Source of the DNA: Hemileia vastatrix
Lineage: Eukaryota; Basidiomycota; Pucciniomycetes; Pucciniales; Zaghouaniaceae
DNA: 64,000 nt
Direction: 5' to 3'
Assembly (NCBI GenBank): GCA_030280995.1
Contig: JASXTE010000005.1
Location: 15,134,001 to 15,198,000, forward strand
The notes beneath the pieces were generated by a model. It was not told the DNA's origin. It worked only from the letters and a program-made list of their open reading frames with translations, and searched no databases. A program made the translations under genes and the position numbers. How positions within the stretch are numbered: position 1 is the first letter of the stretch; each line of letters starts with the position of its first letter. Below are positions 21,282 to 31,813 of this stretch, piece after piece.

Positions 21282-22597
21282 CAATTGTTAAATTCTATTA
21301 TTGATAATGGAACTATGGATATGGATGTGGAATACAAGACTCAGATTCCAGAAGATAATTATGGTAACAGTAACCCCCACGCTGGTCCTTCTACATCTAC
21401 ATCTAACAACCAAAGGCAGAAAAATCCTCTGCATCAAAATTGAAAGGAACAGACAAATCAAAATGGGGCTGCTAAGAATGCTGAATTTGTTGCCGGGTTA
21501 CTGAATAATTTCCTGCCTAAGAATACTGAAAAAAATCCAGATGAACCTGAATTTTCAAGTTGAGTACTTAAAATTATTTTGATAAATGCAAATGTACTTT
21601 TAATGACCTATTTAATTTTTTTCCCTGTTTTGTAGGCACTTTTGATCCAAAGCTACAAAATAATATTAAGGAGCAAAAAAGGAAAGCGGCTGAGAGAAGA
21701 ACAGCAGATGGTCGTCAAGAAAAAGTCATAAAATCCATCTCTAAAGCAAGAAATGCACCCAGAAGTTCTGAAACAATCCGCTGAAATATTCATCACTTCT
21801 TAAGAGTGTACCTGGCTGGCCCGACACAACTGAATCACTATCCAAAAAACCTAACTGAAGAGGAGGTTAAAAATTGGCTTAATTGGACTCATAAAAAAAA
21901 ATCTACTTTGACAGGCAATTGAAAAGGTTTTCTCAATTCATCAGCCAAAAACTGCTGCTTATAAAGACTATTTAGCTAGAACTGCAGCTGTTCACATTGG
22001 AGCAAAAATTGGTTTGCCTGCTTTTCAGCCTATGAGTGATTTATTGAACATTCCTGGTGGTCCTCCTGTCCCGATGACATTGAAGAAAAATCTTGAGCGG
22101 GCTTTACAAGAAAAAGGATTCCCAAGACTTACTTTTGAATGGTCATGCAAATCATTTTCAGGATCAGTCTGGAATCAAGTAGTATTGGCAATTTTGGCAG
22201 AATTTGCACTGACTTGACTTAAGACGGTGAATTGGGTGGACGCAGAGAAATTCAAATTTATTTCAATTGTCATTGAACAGTGGGTTTTAAATAAAGGTAA
22301 AGAGTTGAGGAAGTATAAAGGAAGAAAAGATACTTCTCTTGCCGATATCAAGAAGATAAACCATTCCAAGGCACAAGTGCAAAGACACTGAAAAAAAGTG
22401 AGAATTTCCCCTAACCTTTCATAATAAAAGCTACTTACAAGATATGATTTTATTTAACATTTTAGATAGCTGAAACATGTTGGACTATATCGGGTAAATA
22501 CTGCCATGGAAATGAAGATTTTATCACCCTCTTTTTGACAACTGAATTCACATCAGATATTAAGGAATAAAAAGAGTCTACAAAGCCACCCATACGT
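21282..22597 (+). pseudogene. unknown gene, fragmentary, cut by element E
   Basis: Coding stretches in order: QLLNSIIDNGTMDMDVEYKT (21282 onward, one TGA); then after an intron ending TTTTGTAG at 21635, GTFDPKLQNNIKEQKRKAAE (two stops); then from about 21912 in another frame AIEKVFSIHQPKTAAYKDYL, GAKIGLPAFQPMSDLLNIPG and FEWSCKSFSGSVWNQVVLAI. A TGA (22216) interrupts before LKTVNWVDAEKFKFISIVIE. A last intron (22398-22465) precedes IAETCWTISGKYC. The domain is not recognised. Gly/Pro blocks (NIPGGPPVP) and order suggest a conserved protein, perhaps part of the same transposon as the gene upstream. Confidence 0.5.
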
Positions 22598-23690
22598 TGT
22601 GGTCTTCCAACATTGGCAGGGGCCTTTGTTGTGTGATTTGGCACTGTTTGTGCATGTCTTAATTGACATCTGTTAAGGAATTGGGTATTTTTCTGGTCTT
22701 ATTCCATGGATATTGGGTCTGCGGGTATGTGGGTACTATCATTGGATAACCCCGGTTTTTCTCTATATTTTATGTCTTGTAGACATTTTTCATATTCTAA
22801 GTTTTAAGGGGTCATTTCCTCATTCTTCATTCAAAAAGATAGCTGTTTAATTTTGTTTTTTGTCTTTTACGGGCTAACCTTAGGTCTTAGGTTTAAGTGC
22901 TTAGTACCGTTTGATAGAGCTAATTTTTCTCTATATTTCATGTCTCAAAGTTGTTATAGTGAAATTCCGTGTTTTAAAGGTTTTAGTAGTTGTAGTTATT
23001 TTTTCTAGGTAGATTGGGTGTTTTTATTGGTTTTCTGGCTTCAGGGAGGCCGTGCTGCTTCAGGCGGCACCTCCGACGTCGGGCCGCCCACCCACCTCTG
23101 TTTTAGAAGGTTGGGGAGCGCTTCTGGAGGGTTTTTCTATGCAATTTGGCGGGTACAGGTGCCAAATTGGTGGGTGTGCATGGGCGCTTAGATAGTGGTC
23201 TGTGTGTAAATAGTGAATAAGACAGTTTGGGGCAACCTTAATCATCATACAACCATCTGGAGGTGATATCATTGTTCCTCACTCAGTTTTCACTGTTTTC
23301 TGGCCACAATTGGCTGTGTTTGTTGCAAGTGAGTTCTTCATTTAACTTAACTTTGGCAACTGTTTTCTCTGTTATAGTCTTGCAAGATATAGCAAGTATT
23401 ATTGCTGTTTCTGGTGTGGATTTGCAGCCTACATCAAGTATCTTTGCTGTCTCTGGTGTGGACATTGGTCTACATTTCATTTCTTTGGTCTGGTAGTCTG
23501 TCTGGTGACTACTTTCTTGGCTCATCAAGCAGTCAAGTGTATTGGAAAAGGGGCTTTTGGTAAACAGGAACCAATTTACTGTAGCAGGTAAATCTCACTT
23601 ATTTTTCTAAAGGGACAGGGGATTTTCTCTCTGGTTTTTCTCCAACTCCATTGGTCAAGGCTTATAGCTAGTACTATAGGATTGTCTACA
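22598..23690 (+). repeat. 5' LTR of element E
   Basis: 1093 bp, TGTGGTCTTCC...TGTCTACA. Matched by the truncated copy at 34699-35514 and by the inverted solo copy at 18457-19589. It contains two copies of a repeat (ATTGCTGTTTCTGGTGTGGA and ATCTTTGCTGTCTCTGGTGTGGA). Confidence 0.92.
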
Positions 23691-23694
23691 TTTC

Positions 23695-23711
23695 TGGTGC
23701 CCAACATGGGG
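23695..23711 (+). promoter_or_regulatory. tRNA primer-binding site of element E
   Basis: TGGTGCCCAACATGGGG lies four bases inside the 5' LTR. It begins with the TGG that pairs with a tRNA CCA end and would extend through the tRNA acceptor stem. The tRNA species was not determined. Confidence 0.8.
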
Positions 23712-23783
23712 TGTAGAACCTGCTAGCTCTTTGGAATCTCTGTTTTCTTTGGTTGGCTCTTTTTGGTGTTTTGGACTGGAAGA

Positions 23784-24729
23784 ATGGCTTCTGGTTCTAC
23801 TATTCCTGTGGTGACTGTCAGTGGGGGGGATGGTCCTCCTGCTGTGATGGTTAGGGAATGTGTTAGGATTAAAACTTGGGTTGGTACCAAGTTTAATGGG
23901 GAAGATGTGAAGTGGTTTCTGGAGAAATATGAAACTGCTGCTGGTGTGGATGGTGCTTCCTACCTGGACATGGCAAAGTAGATTATCTTCTTCATTGGTG
24001 AAAGGACAGTGGAGAAGGAGATTGTGGCCATGTCTGGCTACAAGAAGAGTGATTGGAAATTGTTGTGTAGGGAGATGGTGGATAGATGGGGTGTCAGGTT
24101 CACTATGGTGGATCTGAACAAGGTTGTCAGTGAATGGCAATCATATGGTGGTGTTGGTAACTTGCATAGTTACAGGAAGTTTCTGTTACAGTTTGATCCT
24201 GTGGTGGAATATTTGGCGGAAGTGGAGGAGCTGGCACATGAAAATGCTGCCAAGGATGTTTTTTGGTCTGCCCTGGCTAGAGATGTCAGAATGGATGTGT
24301 TGAAGGAGTTGTCAAGAAAGGAATTGATGAAAACTCTTTCTAATGGGGACCAGAAGTTTCCTGCCTTGGATAAGGTGAAGGAGGCTGTGGAGGCCCATTT
24401 GAAGTTATTGGCTGTGGACACCTATCAGGAGGGGTGTGCCAAGTATGTCAGCAAAGTCGGTGAGGCTTTGGCTGAAGAGGAAGTTAGGGAGAAGAAGGAG
24501 GAGAAGAATTTGGTGAAGGTTCCAAAACAGGAGAGGGACCCAATGGTGGAACAGTTAGCTGACCTGACAAAACAGCTCCACATTTCTGTGCAGGAGGCTA
24601 AGAAGGTCAACAAAGCACCTTCTCAGCCTAGAGATTTTGATAGGAGGCCTGGTAGGAGTGATCATTGGGTCTTCTCTTATTGAAGCAGGAGGGGGCACAG
24701 GTCCAATGATTGTTGGGCATTGAACAGCG
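23784..24729 (+). pseudogene. gag of element E
   Basis: It starts at ATG 23784 (MASGSTIPVV). The frame stops at TAG 23979, then continues in the same frame (IIFFIGERTVEKEIVAMSGY) through a capsid-like region with WKLLCREMVDRWG, SYRKFLLQFDPVVEYL and ALARDVRMDVLKELS to TGA 24681. The stop falls in a damaged zinc knuckle: HWVFSY, stop, SRRGHRSNDCWAL, where the first two Cys of a CCHC have been replaced. So Gag has two stops and a broken knuckle. Confidence 0.75.
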
Positions 24730-25503
24730 ATGTGTCTGAAGGAAAAGTGGAGTTTGATGGCAGGGTTTTCAAGTTCCCTGGTGGTTCTTTTTTTGAAGCC
24801 CAGTGAGGGGCAGGCTCCTGTTGATTTAGTAAGGAGAAGGGGAGGTCTCAATCAAAGGAGGCCAAGGTTTGAGGAGATTCCTGATCAAGGGAAGTCTTCT
24901 GGTAAGGAAAATGAGGATGTCAAGGGAAAAGGGAAGGAGGTCAATAAGGTCTCTTTTTCTTCTTCCTTTGGTGGTTTGGAGTTGTATTCTTGTGGTGGAC
25001 AGTCAAGTGGTGAATGCTTTGCTGGTGTGTATGATGTGGAAGCAGGAAAGGTGGGAAGGCCTAAGAGAAGCTCTCAGGCACAACCAAAGCCTAAGGCTTC
25101 AAAGGTGGATCCTAAGCTGAGTGCATCTAGGAAGAAGTACAGCAAAGAGGAGCTGTACAAGATGCAGAAGGGTATGGCTGAAATGGGCCCCCCTAGTTTT
25201 GGCGCATTGGACATGAATGGTGAGCTAATGCCAATGGATTTTGATTCTGACTCTAAGGAGGATGTCCCTTTGGCTTCATTGCCAAAGCTTGTTGGAGTCA
25301 GAGGCTCTGGTGAGGGATCTGGTTTGGTTCCTGTTGATGGTAAATCTGTTGGTGGTGTTGGTCCTCAAGAATTTTCTAGGACCAAGGTGGTGAAGCCAAG
25401 GGCTCACTTTGAGAGGCCAGTAGTTTCTGGTCAAGTTAATGTTATGGACTCTGTCCTGGAAAGGATGAATCAGGGTCAGGTTTCCCTCACTTATGGGGAA
25501 TAG
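24730..25503 (+). pseudogene. Gag-Pol linker of element E
   Basis: The frame (+1 relative to gag) is rich in Lys, Ser and Gly: KEVNKVSFSSSFGGLELYSC, then KKYSKEELYKMQKGMAEMGP and an acidic stretch DFDSDSKEDVPLASLPK. The first 25 or so codons are probably out of the real frame. It ends at TAG 25501. It is a linker between Gag and protease with no known domain. Confidence 0.6.
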
Positions 25504-26140
25504 TATTCTATCAGTCCTGGGTTGGCTGATAGGCAGAAAAAGTTGTTGACCAGGAGAAGGGTTCGTTCTGGGGAGGTGGAATACATCTGTGATTCTGCTG
25601 AAAAGTTTGATGAGTGGTTGGAAACTCATTTTTCCGCACCTCTGGGTTATGTCAATGTCACTCTGAATGGCAGGGAGGCAAGGGCATTGGTTGATTCAGG
25701 TTCTCAGATAAACCTGATTTCTTTGTTTGAGGCAACTCATTTGGGCCTCCCCATCAAAACTGGTATTGGTGGGAATTTGAGAGGGATCAGTGGCCATGTC
25801 ACTGAATTGGTCGGAACTTCCGAGTTTGTGAAGTTAGATGTTGGCAGAGCCTCAGGGAAGGTTCATTTCTATATTGCTAAGGGAAAAGTTAAAGCTGTTC
25901 TAGGCAGGCCATTCTTGATGGATTCAATATGATTTGGGAATCAGTTTGGAGTTGACTGGTGAAGATGAAAGGAGACTTCACATGAGGTTATCATCCCCTG
26001 GAAAGGATGGTTGGGAGACCAGGCCTGGTTTATCTTCAATGTGCCAGTGCATAGATTGTTGCAGGAGAAGGAAAGATGTTGGTTCTGCCTCCGGTTTTCT
26101 AAAGTGTGGCTCAGGCTCTATTGAGAGTCTGTCTTTTTAG
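25504..26140 (+). pseudogene. protease of element E
   Basis: It follows in the same frame as the linker. LADRQKKLLTRRRVRSGEVE precedes a retropepsin-like domain with VNVTLNGREARALVDSGSQI (catalytic DSG), GISGHVTELVG and the C-terminal ILGRPF-like block (AVLGRPFLMDS). TGA 25930 interrupts, and several more stops follow up to 26140 (SKVWLRLY region). The active-site triad is intact. Confidence 0.75.
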
Positions 26141-26374
26141 AGTGATGAGGGCTGATAACCCTAGTGCTACAACCTCTCCCCAAGATGAGGAAATCCCAGG
26201 TTGTAGTAGGTAAGCTCCCTTGGAGATATACCAAGTGGATTTTCAACTTTCTCTATTCAATGTTTCTCTTCTCTGCAAGTATTCATCAAATTTTTTATTG
26301 AGTCTCTGTTTCTCTCAAGATTCTTAATTATTTTTAATTCAAGTTCAAGGAAGAAGATTGGTTATATATCTTTA

Positions 26375-27034
26375 TTGAAAGATATGCGGGAAAGTTTTGG
26401 GGCAGTGAGATCGGGGTCTAAAAGTAAGTCCTCCCAATTGTGCACTGCGAGGGTTTCTTCTACACCTTTCATAAACATTACCTGGGCCACATCTGTGAGC
26501 ATTGTGGAAACCCCTGGTTATTTTTGTAGGTCAGAAGAAAACTCAAGAAAAGAAGAAAAAAATTTCAAGATAATTCAAGAAAATCAAGAAAAAAATCTGG
26601 AGATAAAGAAGAAAGAAGATTCAAAATATTTTTGTGAAGATCGTCAAGATCTATTTTTGGGCCTCCAGAATGAGGTTAAACTGCAGAAAATTATGAAGAA
26701 TGAAGATCATCAAGATCTATTTTTGGGCCTCCAGCATGAGGATAAACTGCACAATTTTGAAAGAGTTGATTCTGAAGATGAATCAAGATTTGAAGATTTG
26801 GAAGACGGAAGTGAGGATGAAGATTTGGTATTGCAGAAAAGCTTTGTAGTGGTGAGATTGGGGTCTAAAAGTGAGTCCTCCCAATTGTGCACCGCTAGGG
26901 TTTCTTCTACACCTTTCAAAAACATTACCTTGGCCACACATGTGAGCAATGGGGAAACCCTTGGTTTTTGTTCCAGGTCTGATGGTGAAGATTTCCTGAA
27001 GATCCCTCAAGTTGAAGGTAGCGCAGAAGATTAG
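26375..27034 (+). pseudogene. repetitive acidic segment between protease and RT, element E
   Basis: A 219-codon frame made largely of repeats. QLCTARVSSTPFxNIT occurs twice (around 26436 and 26881, part of a roughly 120-bp DNA repeat). DLFLGLQ(N/H)E(V/D)KL occurs twice about 66 bp apart (26650-26750). The middle is Glu/Lys-rich (EENSRKEEKNFKIIQE) and acidic (EDGSEDEDLV). It has no known domain. It precedes the RT frame, which starts about 27012 in another phase. A candidate intron upstream begins GTAAGCTCCC at 26211. Confidence 0.6.
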
Positions 27035-28907
27035 GCCTGTCAATGAGCCTATGCCTGTGGGTTTGAATCCGCCCTTGAAGAGACCTCCTTTATCAAGAGA
27101 TCTGTACTGTACTCCATTGGTGAAGAATCCTCCAGAATTTGTAGAGAAGGCTAGGGTGACTGCAGAAAGGTTGAAAGTTGTTAATTTTGGTCCTGATGGG
27201 TGGTTGTCTTAAGAAGAAAATAAGTTGTTGTTGCACGTTATTGTGCTAAGGGAAAAAGCTGTGGCATTTGTTGAAGAGTTAAGGGGTGTGTTGAAGCACT
27301 CTTATGGGTAACCTTACTTGATTCCTGTGGTTTTTCATGAACCTTGGCAAATCAAACCTATTCCGATTCCAGAGGCTATCAGAGAGGATTGTGTGGAGAT
27401 TGTTAGGGAAAGAGTCAGGACTAGGTTATATGAACAATTGACATCCAGTTACTCAAGTCTGGTTTTCTGTGTAAAAAAGCAGAATGGAAAGTTGCAGGTT
27501 GTTCATGATCTTAGAGCCTTGAATAGAGTCACTATCAAGGACGCTGGTATGCCACCAAGTGCAGAGGATTTTCTTGAAGCTTTTGCTGGAAGGGTGTGTT
27601 ATGGTTTGGGTGATATTATGGGTGGTTATGATGAGAGGGAACTTCATATGAATTCAAGGCCTCTCACAACTTTTGAAACTCCTTTGGTAAGATTTCAGCT
27701 CACTAGGTTGCCTCAAGGAGAAACTAATTCAGTGGCGGTATATCAAGCACAGATGTCTTGGATTTTGCAGGATGAGGTTCCTACTCATGCTGGTATTTTT
27801 ATTGATGATGGTGGAATTAAAGGACCATCCACTGATTATGGTAATGAGGTGTTATTGGAGAACCCTGGAATAAGGAGGTTTGTGTGGGAATATGCAATAA
27901 CTCTAGAGAGAGTGTTGTTCAGGATTGAAGAGGATGGTTTGACCATTTCAGGGTCAAAATTCTGTTGTTGTGTGCCTGCTTTTGATTGTCTGGGTCATAT
28001 GGTATGTAAAGAGGGAATAATTATGGCAAAGAAAAAGGTTAATAAAATTCAGTCATGGCCAAGGCCTAAGAATACCACTGAAGTCAGGGGATTTTTGGGT
28101 GTGTGTGTATATGTCAGGATTTTTATTAAGGATTTTTCTTTGTTGGCTGCACCGTTAAGGAGGCTGACCAGGAAAGATGCAGACTGGGAATGGACTGAAG
28201 AGTGTGAAGAGGCTTTTCAGAAGTTGAAGAAGGTGGTTGGTGAAGATATTTTTCTTCACAAGTTGGATTATGGTTTTGATGCTGGAAAAATTTATCTGGA
28301 AGTGGACTCAAGCTATATTGCTGCTGGTGCTGTTTTGTCTCAGGAAGATAAGACTGAGAGGGTCAGACCAGTAAGGTATGAGTCTGTGGTGTTTAATGAG
28401 GTAGAATCTAGGTATTCTCAGCCTAAGTTGGAATTGTGTGGTGTGGCAAAAATTTTAAAGAAGCTACAGACGGTTTTGTGGGGGCAGAATTTTGAGCTGC
28501 AGGTGGATGCGAAATCTTTAGTTCAGATGATCAATACACCTAGTCTTCCAAATGCTCCAATGACTAGGTGGGTGGCATTTATTCAACATTTTTCTTTTGA
28601 CCTGGTACACAAACCGGGCAAAACTTTTACAATGCCTGATGGATTGTCAAGGAGGCCACCTACATATGAGGATTCTGATTCTGAAGAGTTTGATGAAGGT
28701 GTTCCAGTGGTTAGGGCCAGCACAAAGGGTTCTGAGGATTTTTCTCTCCTCCCCCATGAGGCTAAACTGGATGATTGTTCTGACCTCCCCCAAGAGGTTA
28801 AACTGGCTGGATATGATCTTGATTCTGGTGATCAGGATGTTTTTGTTGATGAAGATGGAGTTGTTGTTTGGGACAGCTCAAAATTGGAAAAGGGTTATTT
28901 TTGTTAG
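27012..28907 (+). pseudogene. reverse transcriptase and RNase H of element E
   Basis: The frame from 27012 (RPVNEPMPVGLNPPL) has a TAA at 27210 and a TAA near 27309, then 529 open codons. RT blocks: VFCVKKQNGKLQVVHDLRAL, YGLGDIMGGYDERELH (motif A Asp), FQLTRLPQGETNS, and THAGIFIDDGGIKGP (catalytic FIDD instead of the usual YxDD). A Ty3-type connection follows (KNTTEVRGFLGVCVYVRIFI). RNase H: KIYLEVDSSYIAAGAVLSQ, SRYSQPKLELCGVAKIL and ELQVDAKSLVQMIN. An acidic tail with HEAKL and QEVKL ends at TAG 28907. Confidence 0.82.
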
Positions 28908-30319
28908 TGAACTGGATTCTCACAAGATTCAGTGGAAAGAGAAGGATGTGCCAAAATTTAAGGATTGGTGTCCTGGTTGGGCCGGTCGATTGGCTCATGT
29001 TCACACTGGTGATTTTGATGACAGAGTTGTACCCTTGGATGTTGTTTTGTTGGATTTTGAAGATGAGACCTGGGGTCAGTCTGAGTTTTATTTTATTATG
29101 GTGGAATATCTGCTGACCTTGGAGAGGCCAGATAGTTGTGATGATGATACTTGGTTGGCAATCAAGAAGAAGAGTCCTGGATTCTATGTGTCAGGAAGAA
29201 GGCTGATGAGGAGGAAACATCCTAATCCTCAAATTGTGGTGACTCAGAAGAAGGGTCAAGAGTTGGTGTTAAAGTCTTTGCATGAAGACCTTGGTCATAG
29301 AGGCTTTAGGGAGACTTATAGAAGAGTAGCTGATAGATTTTGGTGGCCAGGTATGAAGTTGGCTGTGCAGGGTTGGGTTCAATCTTGTGAAGAATGTCAA
29401 AAAAGAAGCCACTTTAAACCTAAAGAGGTTGGCCGTGCCACTGGTGAAACAACTGTTTTTGGAAGAGTCAGTCTGGATGCTGTCCATATTAAAGAGGGCA
29501 GGTATAAATACTTGATTGTTGCTAGGGATGATTTGTCTGGTTGGGTTGAGGCAGTGCCTCTGGTTAATTTTACTGCCAAGAATGTGGTAGAGTTTTAGAA
29601 GAAGGAGTGGATTTATAGGTATGGGTTGATGAAGTTGGTGACTGTTGATGGCGGGCCAGAGTTTGGTGCCAAATTTAAAGAAGCTGTGGCTAGTGTTGGT
29701 TCTAAAGTTAGAGTGGCTACACCTTATTATCCTGAAGCTGAAGGCATGGTTGAAAGAGTCCATCAAGTTATCAAGAATGCTTTGGTAAAGATGTGTGGGG
29801 ATAGTGCTGAAAAGTGGAGGCATTATTTACCCTTGGTGTTATTTGCAGATAGGGTCACGGTGAAGAGGAAAACTGGCTATTCTCCTTACAAGTTAATGTT
29901 TGGTCAGAAAGCTGTTCTATTGGTGGACTTAGAAGCTGTCTCTTATCTTGGAATTGATTGGGATGATGTGCACTCAACAGAAGATTTGCTCTGTGCCAGG
30001 ATGCAACAGTTGGAATGTAAAGAGGAATGTCAAGAGAGGGCAAACTCTAAAATGATGAAGATTAGGAATCAATCAGTCAGGTACTGGGACAAGAAGTTGG
30101 CTCATAGACTCAGGAATCCCTTAAAACCTGGATTTTTGGTTTTGGTGTATAATAGAAGTTTGGAGAGTCAGTGGGGAAAATTTTTTTGCTGACAGATGGA
30201 ACGGACCTTACAGAGTCAGATCTCAGGCATCTGGAGGTTCTTATGTTTTGGAAGAGTTGGATGGTGCAGACTAGGTGAAGAGGTTCTATCCCAGAGGCAC
30301 TAGGCATGAAGAAGATTGA
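28908..30319 (+). pseudogene. integrase of element E
   Basis: In the +1 frame relative to RT. The zinc domain is present: HEDLGHRGFRETYRR (His pair), FWWPGM, and SCEECQKRS (Cys pair). Catalytic residues: SLDAVHIKEGRYKYL (Asp), VTVDGGPEFG (Asp) and AEGMVERVHQV (Glu). A TAG at 29596 splits the core (VVEF, stop, KKEWIYRYG). The C-terminal barrel-like part continues to 30192, then after a frameshift in a T run as DRWNGPYRVRSQASGGSYVL. A TAG follows before VKRFYPRG, and the end is at 30319. No chromodomain was seen. Confidence 0.8.
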
Positions 30320-31130
30320 CTCTGCAATGAGGATAAACTACGGACCATTCTTTAATTTTGATTTTTTTGTTGTGGTGATGCTATGCATCTATTTGTTGGA
30401 AACTTTTGTTAGAGGGTACCCATGGGCGGGGCCTCTAGATTTTGTCTTGGCAAGTGTGGGGGTGACTGATGGGCTGGCTGCTCTATCAACAGTTACCCCA
30501 GATTGTCTGTTTCCAACCCTTTCTCTTAATTTGGTTGAACCCTAGTATTGGTTTCTTTTCACAGGTTTTAGTCCTCTAAGACTTTAAACTGGGAATTCTT
30601 TTGGTCTTCAAGTGCTGGACTCTTCACTTTTATTGGTTTTGGTTTATTGCGTTGGATGTTGTGTTTTGTTTGTTAGAAGGTACCCAGGGGGGCTTCTAGA
30701 TTTTGTTTTGGCAAGTGTGGGGGTAACTGATGAGCTGGCTGCTCTGTAGAACAGTTACCCCAGAATTTCTGTCTCAAGTCTTTTGTTTGTTCCAGTTGAA
30801 TTCTAGTTCTGTTGTTTATTATTCAGGTTTAGAGTCCACTATGACTTTAAACTGTTTTGGGACTGGCTTCTTTATCTTTGGTTCTTTTGGATTGGCAGTG
30901 GATCACTGGTGGTCTCCCATCATTTTTACTTATTGGAGGGAGCCCACCCAGTGATCATTTCTATGTACCGGACTTTCTCTTACTGGACTATCTATGGAGC
31001 TGGACTGTCTTTGATTTTGTAGTTATGTTTTTGCTAGATAGTAGTTTTAGATTATTTTCTTTTTTCTCTTTTTTTCTTTTAATTTTTTATGGGGGATGTT
31101 TAAAATTAAAAAATCAAAAATATAGGGTGT
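30320..31130 (+). repeat. 3' region of element E with two repeat modules
   Basis: Non-coding. Two copies of an 85-95-bp module (30411-30495 and 30676-30770) begin AGRGGTACCCA and contain TTTTGKCTTGGCAAGTGTGG and GAACAGTTACCCCAGA-like ends. A third, more diverged copy lies at 33769-33860. Each module is followed by a copy of the GTCCNCTAWGACTTTAAACTG motif. Confidence 0.75.
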
Positions 31131-31199
31131 TACCACATCAGGGTCACCTGGATATGGGCAAGCATTGGTGGGGAAAGGCTCATCAATTGGCCGGGAAAT
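31131..31199 (+). repeat. direct repeat flanking MITE copy 2 (left copy)
   Basis: TACCACATCAGGGTCACCTG...CATCAATTGGCCGGG recurs in diverged form at about 31573-31650 (TATCCACATCAAGGTGCAAT...CATCAATTGGCTGGC), on the other side of the MITE. Confidence 0.7.
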
Positions 31200-31460
31200 C
31201 ACTACGCAATATAGGGGGTGGACTTGCTAGCAAGTCCTCAACCTGAACTGAGATGGAACTCAGATGGAACTCAGACTGAACTCATACTGAACCCAAACTG
31301 AACTCTACTTGAACACCCACCTAAAAATGTTCTGCTGAGTGGTGTTCATTCCTGATTGTATGGTTCCTTTATCAATAGCTCAATGTGTGTTCAATCTGTT
31401 GTGAGTTTGGGTCCAAGGTTGCGGACTCACTAGCAAGTCCGCCCCCCATATTGTGTGGTG
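31200..31460. mobile_element. palindrome-tipped MITE, copy 2
   Basis: 261 bp with ends CACTACGCAATATAGGGGGT and, on the other strand, CACCACACAATATGGGGGGC. Each end is followed by a palindromic tract (GGACTTGCTAGCAAGTCC on the left, a damaged copy on the right). It is flanked by AAT on both sides (31197-31199 and 31461-31463), a 3-bp duplication. The interior repeats GGAACTCAGA-type units. It is non-coding and inserted in the 3' region of element E. Confidence 0.87.
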
Positions 31461-31813
31461 AATGCTATTTTCTTTTTTTATTTTATTTCATTTATTTCTG
31501 GGTTTCATTATTTTTTATTATCTTTTTTAATTCCTAAATTTTTATTGTTATTCATTTAAAATATTTAATTGTGTATCCACATCAAGGTGCAATTGAATGT
31601 GGGTAAGGTATCAGGGGATCAGCTCATCAATTGGCTGGCGGATACCAATTTTTTTTTTAATTATTCATTTCATATTATTTTATTTAGTTCATTTACATTT
31701 TATTTTCAAATTTTCTTATGATTAGTAGTTTAGTAGGATAAGGAACTGTTTAAAAAAAAATTCTGAAATTATTTTTTTTAATTGTTTTATGTTTCTAATC
31801 TTTTTGCAGGAGC

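Noticed and set aside
23655..24140. 161-codon minus-strand ORF opposite gag of element E
   Set aside because: It is antisense to a recognised Gag frame with capsid-like blocks and has no splice sites or motifs of its own.
30306..31246. Possible envelope-like gene after integrase in element E
   Set aside because: The open frames are short, hydrophobic and G/T-rich, and coincide with the non-coding repeat modules.
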